Below are positions 8,279 through 16,342 of a DNA stretch of 64,000 nt, in pieces. Numbering within the stretch: position 1 is the first letter of the stretch; every line of letters begins with the position of its first letter. Made by a program: the position numbers and the translations under genes. Below the pieces are notes generated by a model. That model worked only from the letters and a program-made list of their open reading frames with translations. It made no database searches and had not been told where the DNA came from. Where the stretch lies: positions 62,001 through 126,000 of the forward strand of contig CAKVLR010000001.1 in assembly GCA_934757855.1 (NCBI GenBank), given 5' to 3'. This DNA is from an uncultured Clostridia bacterium. GTDB lineage: Bacteria; Bacillota; Clostridia; Christensenellales; UBA1242.

Positions 8279-8343
8279 TCTTAATTTTTTGCGGTATAGT
8301 CACATAAATTTGTCACTTACCCGCAAAATTTTGTAGTTAAGTA

Positions 8344-8372
8344 ACAAAAAAGAAGTCCATTAAACTTCTTTT
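8344..8372 (-). terminator. efp terminator
   Basis: Minus-strand AAGAAGT, a 7-base loop and ACTTCTT followed by TTTTG, 9 bases after the efp stop codon. Confidence 0.8.
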
Positions 8373-8380
8373 ATAAAGAG

Positions 8381-8938
8381 TTATGCTCTCTCAACATATT
8401 CACCAGTACGAGTGTCAACTTTAATTTTGTCGCCATTACCGATAAACAAAGGCACTTGCACATTCAAACCAGTTTCCATAGTTGCAGGCTTGAAAGAAGT
8501 CTTTGAAGTGTCGCCTTGAATAGCAGGCTCAGTTTCCTTAACCTCTAAAATTACAAACAAAGGTGGAACGATTGAAAATACTTGGTCCTTAAAAAATCTA
8601 ACTGTAACATTTGTGTTTTCCAAAGAATAAGGCAAGCAGTCCTCAAACAAAGCCTTGTTGTATGGCATTTGGTCGAAAGTTTCAGGGTCCAACAAGTAGT
8701 ACAAGTCGCCATCGTTGTAAAGGTATGTCATTTCCTTTTCAACAAATTGTACTTTTTCAAATTTGTCAGTTGGGTTGAAAGTGTTTTCTACATTTGCGCC
8801 AGTCGCAACATTACGCATTTTTATCCAAACTACCGCACCACCACGACCGTGTTTGTTGTGTTCAAAATCAAGTACAGTGTAAATCTGTCCGTTCCATTCA
8901 AAGCACATTCCTTTTCTTAATTCTGATGCTGAAATCAT
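8381..8938 (-). CDS. efp: Translation elongation factor P
   Basis: 185 residues beginning MISASELRKGMCFEWNGQIYTVLDFEHNKHGRGGAVVWIKMRN and ending VDTRTGEYVERA: three beta-barrel domains of EF-P, which relieves ribosome stalling at polyproline. The domain I loop is KHGRGGA, so the tip residue next to Gly-Gly is Arg33 rather than the Lys modified in E. coli and B. subtilis. ATG at 8938 with AAGGAG 7 bases upstream; an in-frame ATG at 8977 lacks a ribosome site. It sits ahead of spoIIIAA as in most Clostridia. Confidence 0.96.
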   Translation of the reverse strand: MISASELRKGMCFEWNGQIYTVLDFEHNKHGRGGAVVWIKMRNVATGANVENTFNPTDKFEKVQFVEKEMTYLYNDGDLYYLLDPETFDQMPYNKALFEDCLPYSLENTNVTVRFFKDQVFSIVPPLFVILEVKETEPAIQGDTSKTSFKPATMETGLNVQVPLFIGNGDKIKVDTRTGEYVERA

Positions 8939-8996
8939 TTTATTCTCCTTAAAAATTAGTATGTTAAATTTTATCATAAAATAGCCAAAAAATCAA

Positions 8997-9842
8997 CTAT
9001 TTTAACCCAAAATATAGGTCGCGCATAATTTTTGCATCGCCCGCTTGCGTACCATTTGATTCAGAAATAATCACTGGCTCTAACTTTAAATCATAGATTG
9101 CCTCCAACATAGGCACAGGCTCAGGTCCATATTCGTCATCTTCAAAAGTCAAGTGCTTAATCTCGCCTTTTTCGCCATACATAATCTTTGAAAAATGAAT
9201 ATGGCAATCCTTCATCTTTTCAAAACCGATTTTGTCTATACCTTTTTGCAAAATTGCTTTAAAATTGTCTTTTGTGCGCAAAGCGCCCTGCATAACGCAA
9301 TTAATATGTCCAAAATCGAGCGTAGGTATGAGCAAATTACTCCAAGTGCAAATTTCAAAAATTTCATCGACACTGCCCATTTGCGCATATTTCCCCATAG
9401 TTTCAGGGCATAAAAATACACCTTGTGCGTTTTTTTCATATTCTTTCATAAATTGAGTGAAAACAGTCTTGATATTGCCAAAAGCCTCATCTCGCTCCAT
9501 TTTCATTTGTGAGCCAATATGAAACACACAGTGCCTGCCACCCAGTTTCTTTACCCCATCAGCACTTGCTAACAAAAATCTATAATTATTTTCAATAGCC
9601 GTTTCCGTTGTATTAGCAAAATTTATGTAATAAGGCGCATGGACACTCACTTCTACGCCGTGCTTTTCCGCTTGCTCACGAATTTTGCTTGCGGTTTTGT
9701 CAGTTAAAAACTTACCCAAAGCAAAAGAATATTCATAAGCATTAAGCCCCATACCTTCTAGCCACTCGGGCGCTTGCGAACTCTCTTTGTAACCTGCCTC
9801 ATAAAAGGCTTGACAGTTTCCAGATGGTCCAAATCTAATCAT
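8997..9842 (-). CDS. Endonuclease IV-like TIM-barrel protein
   Basis: 281 residues of the xylose isomerase-like/AP endonuclease 2 superfamily. Expected metal-ligand strands are visible: VSVHAPYYINFAN (His), CVFHIGSQ (His), FLCPETMGK (Glu), IPTLDFGHIN (Asp and His), CHIHFSKI (His) and PVIISES (Glu). Endonuclease IV cleaves abasic sites using three zinc ions; this set of ligands makes nuclease activity plausible, though the overall match to Nfo itself is modest. It stands between truB and efp with a GAGGT ribosome site, 7 bases after truB, so it is probably the tail of the nusA-truB operon. Confidence 0.8.
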   Translation of the reverse strand: MIRFGPSGNCQAFYEAGYKESSQAPEWLEGMGLNAYEYSFALGKFLTDKTASKIREQAEKHGVEVSVHAPYYINFANTTETAIENNYRFLLASADGVKKLGGRHCVFHIGSQMKMERDEAFGNIKTVFTQFMKEYEKNAQGVFLCPETMGKYAQMGSVDEIFEICTWSNLLIPTLDFGHINCVMQGALRTKDNFKAILQKGIDKIGFEKMKDCHIHFSKIMYGEKGEIKHLTFEDDEYGPEPVPMLEAIYDLKLEPVIISESNGTQAGDAKIMRDLYFGLK

Positions 9843-9849
9843 ATTTACC

Positions 9850-10698
9850 TCACAACCAAATTTTCATTTTTGCTATTTTTTGTTCATCAATATTGCAAAT
9901 TCCTAACAACTCGCCCTCAAAATATAGTCGATATACTCCCGCATTTTTATCTAAAATTACCTTTTTACCATTTAATAAATCTTGATATTCTTGTTGCGAT
10001 ACATCAAATTTATCTAATTTTTGTAGTACAATGTCAATAGGTAATAACGAATTTTCATTAATTTCATCTACTGAAATTGCGTTTTCTAGCGAAAAGACAT
10101 CAGTTTGTGTCCTACAAAGAGCGGTCATAGTAGCAACACTTCCTACTTTTTCCGCTAAATCACGGCACAAACTGCGAATATATGTGCCACTACCGCATTT
10201 AATCTCAAATTTGAAACAATTTGCACTAATTTGCTCTATAAACTCAAGTTTTTCTATGTAAACTTTGCAAGTTTTTAATTCCACCTCTTGCCCATTGCGC
10301 GCCATTTCATAAGCACGAACACCATTTACACTTTTTGCGCTATATTGAGGTGGTAACTGTTGAATTTCACCCAAAAATTCAGGCAAAACCGCCAAAATCT
10401 CATCTTTTGTAGGGATTTTAGTACTTTCTTTGATAACCTCACCCTCTCTATCCAGAGTGTCAGTCATATAGCCAAAAGTAAATTCCGCAATATATGTTTT
10501 TCTTTTAGCCAAAAGATAATCAAAAAGTCTAGTTGCTCTCCCAACCGCAATCGGCAAAACCCCACTTGCTTGCGGGTCCAGCGTCCCCATATGACCAATT
10601 TTGTCTTTTTTGGTTAATCCTAATTTATGCTTAATTATAGCCACAACTTTTGCGCTAGAAAAACCAACAGGCTTGTTTACATTTATAAAACCCTTCAT
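9850..10698 (-). CDS. truB: tRNA pseudouridine(55) synthase TruB
   Basis: 282 residues. The TruB catalytic motif KIGHMGTLDPQASGVLPIAVGRATRLFDY contains the nucleophilic Asp, and KTYIAEFTFGYMTDTLDREGE and GSGTYIRSLCRDLAEKVGS are also present. It makes pseudouridine 55 in the T loop of tRNAs. The ATG overlaps the nrnA stop (ATGA), so translation is coupled. Confidence 0.96.
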   Translation of the reverse strand: MKGFINVNKPVGFSSAKVVAIIKHKLGLTKKDKIGHMGTLDPQASGVLPIAVGRATRLFDYLLAKRKTYIAEFTFGYMTDTLDREGEVIKESTKIPTKDEILAVLPEFLGEIQQLPPQYSAKSVNGVRAYEMARNGQEVELKTCKVYIEKLEFIEQISANCFKFEIKCGSGTYIRSLCRDLAEKVGSVATMTALCRTQTDVFSLENAISVDEINENSLLPIDIVLQKLDKFDVSQQEYQDLLNGKKVILDKNAGVYRLYFEGELLGICNIDEQKIAKMKIWL

Positions 10699-11663
10699 TT
10701 AAGCAACCCCAGCACATTTTTTGTTTGGTTGATAATAGCACCAAGTACTTTTTCATACTCGCCTACCATTTTCAAGCCACTAGCACGCGTATGCCCGCCA
10801 CCATTAAACTTTTTGGCAATTTGCGACACATCTAACCCATCGCAAGCAGTGCGCAAAGAAATATGATACTCACCTTTTTCTTTTTCGGATATACTGATAG
10901 CCACTTTCACTCCCGCAATATTTTGCAACATTGAAACAACGCCTTTACTATCTCCATAAGGGGCTTTGGTTTCCTCAAAATCTTTAAATCGCAACGCAGA
11001 AACGACTATCTGCCCATTTTCGTAAAATTGTATAGAGTTGTATGCGCGTTTTGTAATTTCAAAACCTTCTCTTGTAATTTTGCTGAAACAATCTTGCACA
11101 ATTTCGTCCATTTTGATGCCAGTGCTAGCAATTTTTGCCAAAATTTCAAAGGTTGTTGCGTGCGTGTTTGAGTATTTAAAACCGCCAGTATCGGCAAAAA
11201 TACCTATGTAAAATAAAGTCGCAAGGCGCGTATTCAATTTGAAATATTTTTGAAACAGCCTAAAAATCACTTCGCACGCGCTAGATTCTCCACCAAGCAC
11301 ATAGTTAAAATTCATATAATTAGGGTTATCCTTGTGGTGGTCAATATTAAAAGTGATTGCATCACTCTTTTTCTCTATCACCGCATTTGGTAACATTTTT
11401 AAATCAGGGCAATCGACTGATATAATCACATCGTATTTTTTGTCATTTTCAATAACAAACTCATTACTTCTAACCGCATCACTAAAAGTCACATCAAGTG
11501 CTTTATCTATAAAAACATCAGCCTTTATGCCTTTTTGTGCCAAAATTTCTTGCAACGCTAGACTAGAACACAAACTGTCATAATCAGGATTTCTATGACC
11601 AGAAATAGCCACACTATTCGCGTGACTACATTCTCGTAATAATTTTTTGGCAAAATTATTCAT
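10695..11663 (-). CDS. nrnA: Bifunctional oligoribonuclease/pAp phosphatase NrnA
   Basis: 322 residues of the DHH/DHHA1 family. Motifs in order are SGHRNPDYDSLCSSLAL, VISVDCPD, FNIDHHKDN (DHH) and the C-terminal substrate loop FNGGGHTRASGLKM. NrnA degrades nano-RNAs and dephosphorylates pAp, ending RNA turnover. In the first motif the usual DxDxxxS reads NPDYDSL. It overlaps rbfA by 8 bases and truB by 4. Confidence 0.94.
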   Translation of the reverse strand: MNNFAKKLLRECSHANSVAISGHRNPDYDSLCSSLALQEILAQKGIKADVFIDKALDVTFSDAVRSNEFVIENDKKYDVIISVDCPDLKMLPNAVIEKKSDAITFNIDHHKDNPNYMNFNYVLGGESSACEVIFRLFQKYFKLNTRLATLFYIGIFADTGGFKYSNTHATTFEILAKIASTGIKMDEIVQDCFSKITREGFEITKRAYNSIQFYENGQIVVSALRFKDFEETKAPYGDSKGVVSMLQNIAGVKVAISISEKEKGEYHISLRTACDGLDVSQIAKKFNGGGHTRASGLKMVGEYEKVLGAIINQTKNVLGLLK

Positions 11664-12030
11664 CGTTTAAGTCGTTCTCCTTTGGAATATTAAGTGAATC
11701 AATTAATTTATTCATTTTTTCGCTATTTTCAAACCCTTCATCAAGTTTGAAATGGAGTTCAGGAGTAATCCTCAAATCAACACGCCCTGCAAGTAATTTG
11801 CGTATATACCCAGCGCAGTGTTGCAAAGCATTGAAACTTTTTTGTACTTCTTTTTTATCCTTGTCGTAAATACTTACCATAATAGTACAATGGCTCAAAT
11901 CATTTGTAGTATTTACATCTACAATACTAACAAGCCCAGTTAATCTTGGGTCGCGTATTTCTTCGGCAAGAATACTCGATAGTGCCTTTCTAATTTCACT
12001 ATTTATTCTTTGCAGTCTTATTCCTTGCAT
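11656..12030 (-). CDS. rbfA: Ribosome-binding factor A
   Basis: 124 residues: RLQRINSEIRKALSSILAEEIRDPRLTGLVSIVDVNTTNDLSHCTIMVSIYD and LRITPELHFKLDEGFENSEKMNKLI are the typical RbfA KH-like fold. It is needed for 16S rRNA maturation of the 30S subunit. AAGGAGG ribosome site. It lies 9 bases after infB and overlaps nrnA. Confidence 0.96.
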   Translation of the reverse strand: MQGIRLQRINSEIRKALSSILAEEIRDPRLTGLVSIVDVNTTNDLSHCTIMVSIYDKDKKEVQKSFNALQHCAGYIRKLLAGRVDLRITPELHFKLDEGFENSEKMNKLIDSLNIPKENDLNDE

Positions 12031-12039
12031 AATACCTCC

Positions 12040-14502
12040 TTAATCGCGCTCAACCTCTACCATTACAAACGCTTCAATCATATCTTCAAGCAAAATATCG
12101 TTGTGGCCTTCCATTTTGATACCACATTCCATACCCGCAACAACTTCTTTTACATCGGCTCTATCGCGTTGCAAAGTTGTAATTGTGGTTTCGACAATCT
12201 TTTCGCCTTTCCTTAGTAATCTAATCTTACAGTTTTTGGTAATCTTTCCGTCTTTTACAATACACCCAGCGACAGTACCTATACGGCTAATTTTGAATGT
12301 ACGAATAACCTCTGCGTGACCGATAACTTGCTCCTCAAATACAGGCTCGCGCATACCCTTAATAGTCTTTGATACAAATTCGGTGATTTGATAAATAATC
12401 TTACTTAGGAAAATTTGTACTTTGTCGTGTTCCGCAACAGCGCCCGCCTTTGAATCAGGTTTAACATTGAAACCAACAATAATAGCATTTGCATTTTTCG
12501 CCAAAAGCACATCATTTTCATTGATAGGACCTACACCACCGTGAATACACTCAACGCGTACTTCTTCGTTGTTGATTTTGTTTAAAATTTCGGTCAACGC
12601 CTCAAACGAACCTTGTACATCTGCTTTTACGATAATATTGAGTACTTTCTTCTCGGTATCAGCAGATTTTGCCAAAAATTCTTCCATAGAAAAGGCATTT
12701 TTTGCATTAATCTTGTCTTGTTGGATTTTACGCTTACGCTCCGCAAGCACATCACGACTAAATTTTGCATCAACGGCGTAAAGTTGGTCGCCCGCATTAG
12801 GCACACCATCAAGTCCCAAAATTGACACAGGCGCGCTAGGCAAAGCCTTTTTGATATTTTTACCTTTATCATCTAGCAAAGCACGAACTTTACCAGCGTG
12901 TACGCCAGAAATGATTGTATCTCCAACTTTTAGTGTTCCGTTCAAGATAATTGCAGTCGCGATAGGACCTTTACCCTTGTCTAGTTTTGCTTCAATTACC
13001 ATAGCGAGAGCGTTACGGTCTGGGTTTGCTTTCAATTCGTTCATATCTGCAACAAGCAATACCATTTCAAGCAACTTGTCCACACCTTGACCAGTAAGTG
13101 CGGAGATTGGAACAAAAATCGTATCTCCACCCCATTCCTCTGGCATTACATCTGCTTCGGCAAGTTGTTGCTTAACGCGTTCAAAATTAGCCTCAGCCTT
13201 GTCCATTTTGTTTACAGCCACAATCATAGGAATTTTAGCAGACTTGATATGCTTGATTGCCTCCAAAGTTTGAGGTTTTACACCGTCATCACCAGCAACA
13301 ACCAAAATAGCAATATCAGTTACACTTGCACCGCGCGCACGCATAGCGCTAAATGCCTCGTGACCTGGTGTATCAATAAAGGTAATCAATCTGTCCATTT
13401 TCTTAATTTGATAAGCGGAAATATTTTGAGTGATACCGCCCGCCTCTTGACTTTGAATGTGTGTCTTGCGAATGAAGTCCAAAAGACTAGTTTTACCGTG
13501 GTCAACATGCCCCAAAACCGCCACAATAGGAGGTCTAGCCTCAGAACGCTCATCATCGCCACTTTCTACGCCACCAAATTCCTCAGCCAACTTTTCTTCA
13601 TAAGACTTTTCGAGTTTTTGCTCAAGTACAACTCCTAGTTCACTTGCTACCAACTCAGCCGTTGTAAAGTCAATGCTAGAATTTACATTTGACATCATAC
13701 CAAGCACCATTAATTGCTTCAAAATGTCCGCAACTGACCTACCAGTCTTTTCCGAAAGTTGCTTAACAGTAATAGTTTCAGTTGTAATCACCGCGTGTCC
13801 AATAGGAGCAGAAACAACTGCTTGTTGCTCTTTTTGCTTTTTGTTTTTTAATTTGCGATTTGAGCGTATTCTTTCTTCGATACTGTTTTCCTCCAACAAG
13901 CCTCTGCGCATAAGGCTTCTTTTATTGGAACGATTGAAATCATCAAAGTTGGTTTTCTTGCGGTCATCTTTTTTCCTCTCAAACACGCGTTTGTTAGTGT
14001 TTAAAGGAATGTCAATTTGCACAGCATTGCTAGTAGTGTTATCACGCTTTGGTCGATTTTGAATAGCACCATTTTGCTGACCTTGTCCTTGTTGAGGGCG
14101 TCTGTCTTGTCTAAAATTATTTTCCCTATTGCCATTGTTGTTAAATCGTTGCGCGCCACCATTTTGCCTATTTTGGTCGCGCTGTTGAGGTCTAGCACCA
14201 TTTTGATTACGATTTGAATCAAACTGTCTAACAAAAGTCTTGCGCTCCTGATTTTCAATAACTTTGCGTTCAGTATATTCAGGTTTTGCAGGTTGCGGAG
14301 TAGCACTGCTTGTTTTTTGCTCATTTTTTGAGTCAAATTCGCGTAGTAAAACGCGGACATTTTTAGCAATGCCCTCCAATTCATTACGCATACCGACAGT
14401 TTCTTCATTCATTTTTGTTAAACATTGATTGTTGATTTCTGAAAGTTTACGCAAATTAACAAATGCTGGTTTTTTGTTTGGTGTTTGGTTTTGATTAGTC
14501 AA
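12040..14502 (-). CDS. infB: Translation initiation factor IF-2
   Basis: 820 residues. A low-complexity Asn/Gln/Arg-rich N-terminus (about 60-215) is followed by the IF2_N domain (TVKQLSEKTGRSVADILKQLMVLG), the GTPase domain with GHVDHGKTSLLD, DTPGHEAF and NKMD, and C-terminal domains ending in the fMet-tRNA-binding region. IF-2 places initiator tRNA on the 30S subunit. The start is TTG at 14502 with AAGGAG 8 bases upstream. It sits in the nusA-rnpM-ylxQ-infB-rbfA operon. Confidence 0.97.
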   Translation of the reverse strand: MTNQNQTPNKKPAFVNLRKLSEINNQCLTKMNEETVGMRNELEGIAKNVRVLLREFDSKNEQKTSSATPQPAKPEYTERKVIENQERKTFVRQFDSNRNQNGARPQQRDQNRQNGGAQRFNNNGNRENNFRQDRRPQQGQGQQNGAIQNRPKRDNTTSNAVQIDIPLNTNKRVFERKKDDRKKTNFDDFNRSNKRSLMRRGLLEENSIEERIRSNRKLKNKKQKEQQAVVSAPIGHAVITTETITVKQLSEKTGRSVADILKQLMVLGMMSNVNSSIDFTTAELVASELGVVLEQKLEKSYEEKLAEEFGGVESGDDERSEARPPIVAVLGHVDHGKTSLLDFIRKTHIQSQEAGGITQNISAYQIKKMDRLITFIDTPGHEAFSAMRARGASVTDIAILVVAGDDGVKPQTLEAIKHIKSAKIPMIVAVNKMDKAEANFERVKQQLAEADVMPEEWGGDTIFVPISALTGQGVDKLLEMVLLVADMNELKANPDRNALAMVIEAKLDKGKGPIATAIILNGTLKVGDTIISGVHAGKVRALLDDKGKNIKKALPSAPVSILGLDGVPNAGDQLYAVDAKFSRDVLAERKRKIQQDKINAKNAFSMEEFLAKSADTEKKVLNIIVKADVQGSFEALTEILNKINNEEVRVECIHGGVGPINENDVLLAKNANAIIVGFNVKPDSKAGAVAEHDKVQIFLSKIIYQITEFVSKTIKGMREPVFEEQVIGHAEVIRTFKISRIGTVAGCIVKDGKITKNCKIRLLRKGEKIVETTITTLQRDRADVKEVVAGMECGIKMEGHNDILLEDMIEAFVMVEVERD

Positions 14503-14503
14503 A

Positions 14504-14803
14504 CTAATTCTCCTTATCTAATATGAATTTAATTTGTGATGCCAAATGTCTATTGGTAATACCTATGGCTTTACAATTTTCTGTATTTAAGATTTCATCA
14601 AGCGTAAAATATTCAAGTTTATGCAAAGGAATTTTTCGATTAACTGAAATATAGCACATTTCTTCGTAAAGGTTGTTTGAAGCGGTATCGCACACTATAA
14701 GCAAATAAATTTCATTTTTGCTGGACTTTATATTATCAAGTCCATAAACTACTCCATTTGCTTTTTGAGCAAGCCCCACATATCTACCTATTTCCATTTC
14801 CAT
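14504..14803 (-). CDS. ylxQ: L7Ae/YlxQ family RNA-binding protein
   Basis: 99 residues beginning MEMEIGRYVGLAQKANGVVYGLDNIKS. The L7Ae/L30e fold binds kink-turn RNA; YlxQ is almost always between rnpM and infB, as here. I start at 14803, where GGAGGA lies 8 bases before the ATG, not at the longer in-frame start at 14842. This gives a 20-base overlap with the end of rnpM. It ends 1 base before the infB TTG. Confidence 0.88.
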   Translation of the reverse strand: MEMEIGRYVGLAQKANGVVYGLDNIKSSKNEIYLLIVCDTASNNLYEEMCYISVNRKIPLHKLEYFTLDEILNTENCKAIGITNRHLASQIKFILDKEN

Positions 14804-15059
14804 TGACTTGTTCCTCCAATTTTTCGTAAATTGAATTATCAATATTACACTTAAATGCTCGATTTAAGACCTTGCGCTTCTTCGCCAAGTCCCATACTTC
14901 TTTTGAGTTTGTGATATATACGCCTCTACCAGAGATTTTTTTATCATTGTCAATTTCAATGCCGTTGGCTGTTTTCACTAAACGGATTAGTTGCGTTTTT
15001 GGTAGCAACTCCCTAGTAACTGCGCACATTCTCAAAGGAATTTTCTTTTCTTTTGGCAT
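14784..15059 (-). CDS. rnpM: RNase P modulator RnpM (YlxR family)
   Basis: 91 residues with the family signature RMCAVTRELLPKTQLIRLVK and GRGVYITNSKEVWDLAKKRKVLNRAFK. YlxR/RnpM proteins bind RNase P RNA and modulate its activity in Firmicutes. The first Cys pair of the usual CxxC is reduced to a single Cys (MCAVTRE). AGAGGTG ribosome site; it sits just behind nusA. Confidence 0.9.
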   Translation of the reverse strand: MPKEKKIPLRMCAVTRELLPKTQLIRLVKTANGIEIDNDKKISGRGVYITNSKEVWDLAKKRKVLNRAFKCNIDNSIYEKLEEQVNGNGNR

Positions 15060-15072
15060 ATTGCACCTCTAA

Positions 15073-16215
15073 CTAGATACCTTCGATTTCCTCAAAAATA
15101 TCAATTTCGCTATCTTTGTCATTGTCAAAACTAGAAGTAAATTCGTGAACTTGTTTGCTTTGTTCTTCTTTTTCCGAACTTGATTCGCTCTTTACATCAA
15201 TTTTCCAACCAGTAAGGCGAGCAGCAAGGCGAACATTGCAACCTTCTTTACCGATAGCAAGGCTCAACTTATTGTCTGGAACAATTACTCGGCTAGACTT
15301 TGTTTCTTGATTTAACTCAACACTGATTACATCAGCAGGACTTAGAGCGTTTGCAATGTATTCAAATACATCATCACTATAACGAATAATGTCAACCTTT
15401 TCACCGTGCAACTCATCTAAAACGGCATTAATTCTTGCACCGTGCGCACCTACGCAAGCACCCACTGGGTCAATATTTGGGTCAGCACTATACACACTGA
15501 TTTTTGTCCTATTACCCGCTTCACGCGAAATTGCTTTTATCTCAACATCGCCGTTTGTCAATTCAGGAACTTCAATTTCAAACAACTTGCGTACAAAAGC
15601 AGGGGTAGTACGGCTCACTTGCACTTCAGCACCATAGCCATTGTCGCGCACGCGTTTAATGTGAACTTTGATTCGCTCACCAGGGGTCAATACTTCGCCA
15701 GGAATAACATCTTTTTCACCCAAAACGCCCTCAACCTCAGTACCGCTTAACTCTACATATACATTTGTAGCATCTTTTCTGCGAACGATAGCGGTTGTAA
15801 GTTGGTCGCCCTTAGAGCTTAACTCAGCGCTCAAATTTTCACGCTCAGCCTCGCGCAAGCGTTGCATAATTACTTGCTTTGCAGTTTGGGCAGCAATCCT
15901 ACCAAAACTCTTTGGTGTTACCTCTTCGGCGATAATGTCGCCCGCTTGATAAGTAGATTTGAGTTGTCTTGCTTCTTCAAGACTAATTTGCTTGTCTGGG
16001 TCCTCAACTTCATCAACAACGGTCTTGTACGCCAAAACCTTGATAGTGCCTTTTTCAGGATTTAATTTTACTGTCGCACTACGCGCTTCGCCAAAATTCT
16101 TTTTGTAGGCACTTGTCAATGCGCTTTCAAGTGCAGAAATAAAAAATTCACGGTCAATTTTCTTTTCTTTTTCCAACTGGTCCAACGCTAAAAAGAAATC
16201 TTTACTGTTAATCAT
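15073..16215 (-). CDS. nusA: Transcription termination/antitermination factor NusA
   Basis: 380 residues: an N-terminal polymerase-binding domain, an S1 domain (about 135-200, NVYVELSGTEVEGVLGEKDVIPGE) and two KH domains (DPVGACVGAHGARINAVLDEL and LAIGKEGCNVRLAARLTGWKID). The acidic tail (about 345-380) is short and lacks the C-terminal repeats of E. coli NusA, as in Firmicutes. It leads the operon, with its own promoter and a 5' hairpin. rimP, normally just upstream, is absent. Confidence 0.97.
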   Translation of the reverse strand: MINSKDFFLALDQLEKEKKIDREFFISALESALTSAYKKNFGEARSATVKLNPEKGTIKVLAYKTVVDEVEDPDKQISLEEARQLKSTYQAGDIIAEEVTPKSFGRIAAQTAKQVIMQRLREAERENLSAELSSKGDQLTTAIVRRKDATNVYVELSGTEVEGVLGEKDVIPGEVLTPGERIKVHIKRVRDNGYGAEVQVSRTTPAFVRKLFEIEVPELTNGDVEIKAISREAGNRTKISVYSADPNIDPVGACVGAHGARINAVLDELHGEKVDIIRYSDDVFEYIANALSPADVISVELNQETKSSRVIVPDNKLSLAIGKEGCNVRLAARLTGWKIDVKSESSSEKEEQSKQVHEFTSSFDNDKDSEIDIFEEIEGI

Positions 16216-16248
16216 TTATAAAAAACTCCCATAGTTTCATATTAAAAG

Positions 16249-16274
16249 TTATGAGTGGGTCGCCCCACTCATAA
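16249..16274 (-). other. Stable 11-bp hairpin in the nusA leader
   Basis: Perfect inverted repeat TTATGAGTGGG (16249-16259) and CCCACTCATAA (16264-16274) with a 4-base loop. In the minus-strand RNA it is followed by CTTTTAATAT, a poor T-run, so it is a weak terminator for the gene upstream or a structured element in the nusA 5' leader. It lies just after the promoter at 16287-16315. Confidence 0.7.
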
Positions 16275-16286
16275 GTCTTTACTTGT

Positions 16287-16315
16287 ATTATATCATAGTT
16301 TAATAAATAACGCAA
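16287..16315 (-). promoter_or_regulatory. nusA operon promoter
   Basis: Minus-strand TTGCGT (16315-16310), 17 bases, TATAAT (16292-16287). Transcription would start near 16280, so the hairpin at 16249-16274 would be at the 5' end of the message. Confidence 0.65.
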
Positions 16316-16342
16316 TAGTTTATGCATAATTTTAGCAAAATT

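Noticed and set aside
13087..13638. 183-codon plus-strand frame opposite infB
   Set aside because: Antisense shadow of the IF-2 gene with no ribosome site; its amino-acid composition looks random.
16216..16342. Possible frameshifted continuation of polC after the exonuclease
   Set aside because: Only 127 bases lie before nusA; they hold a hairpin and promoter and no polymerase motifs, so it is a truncation, not a frameshift.
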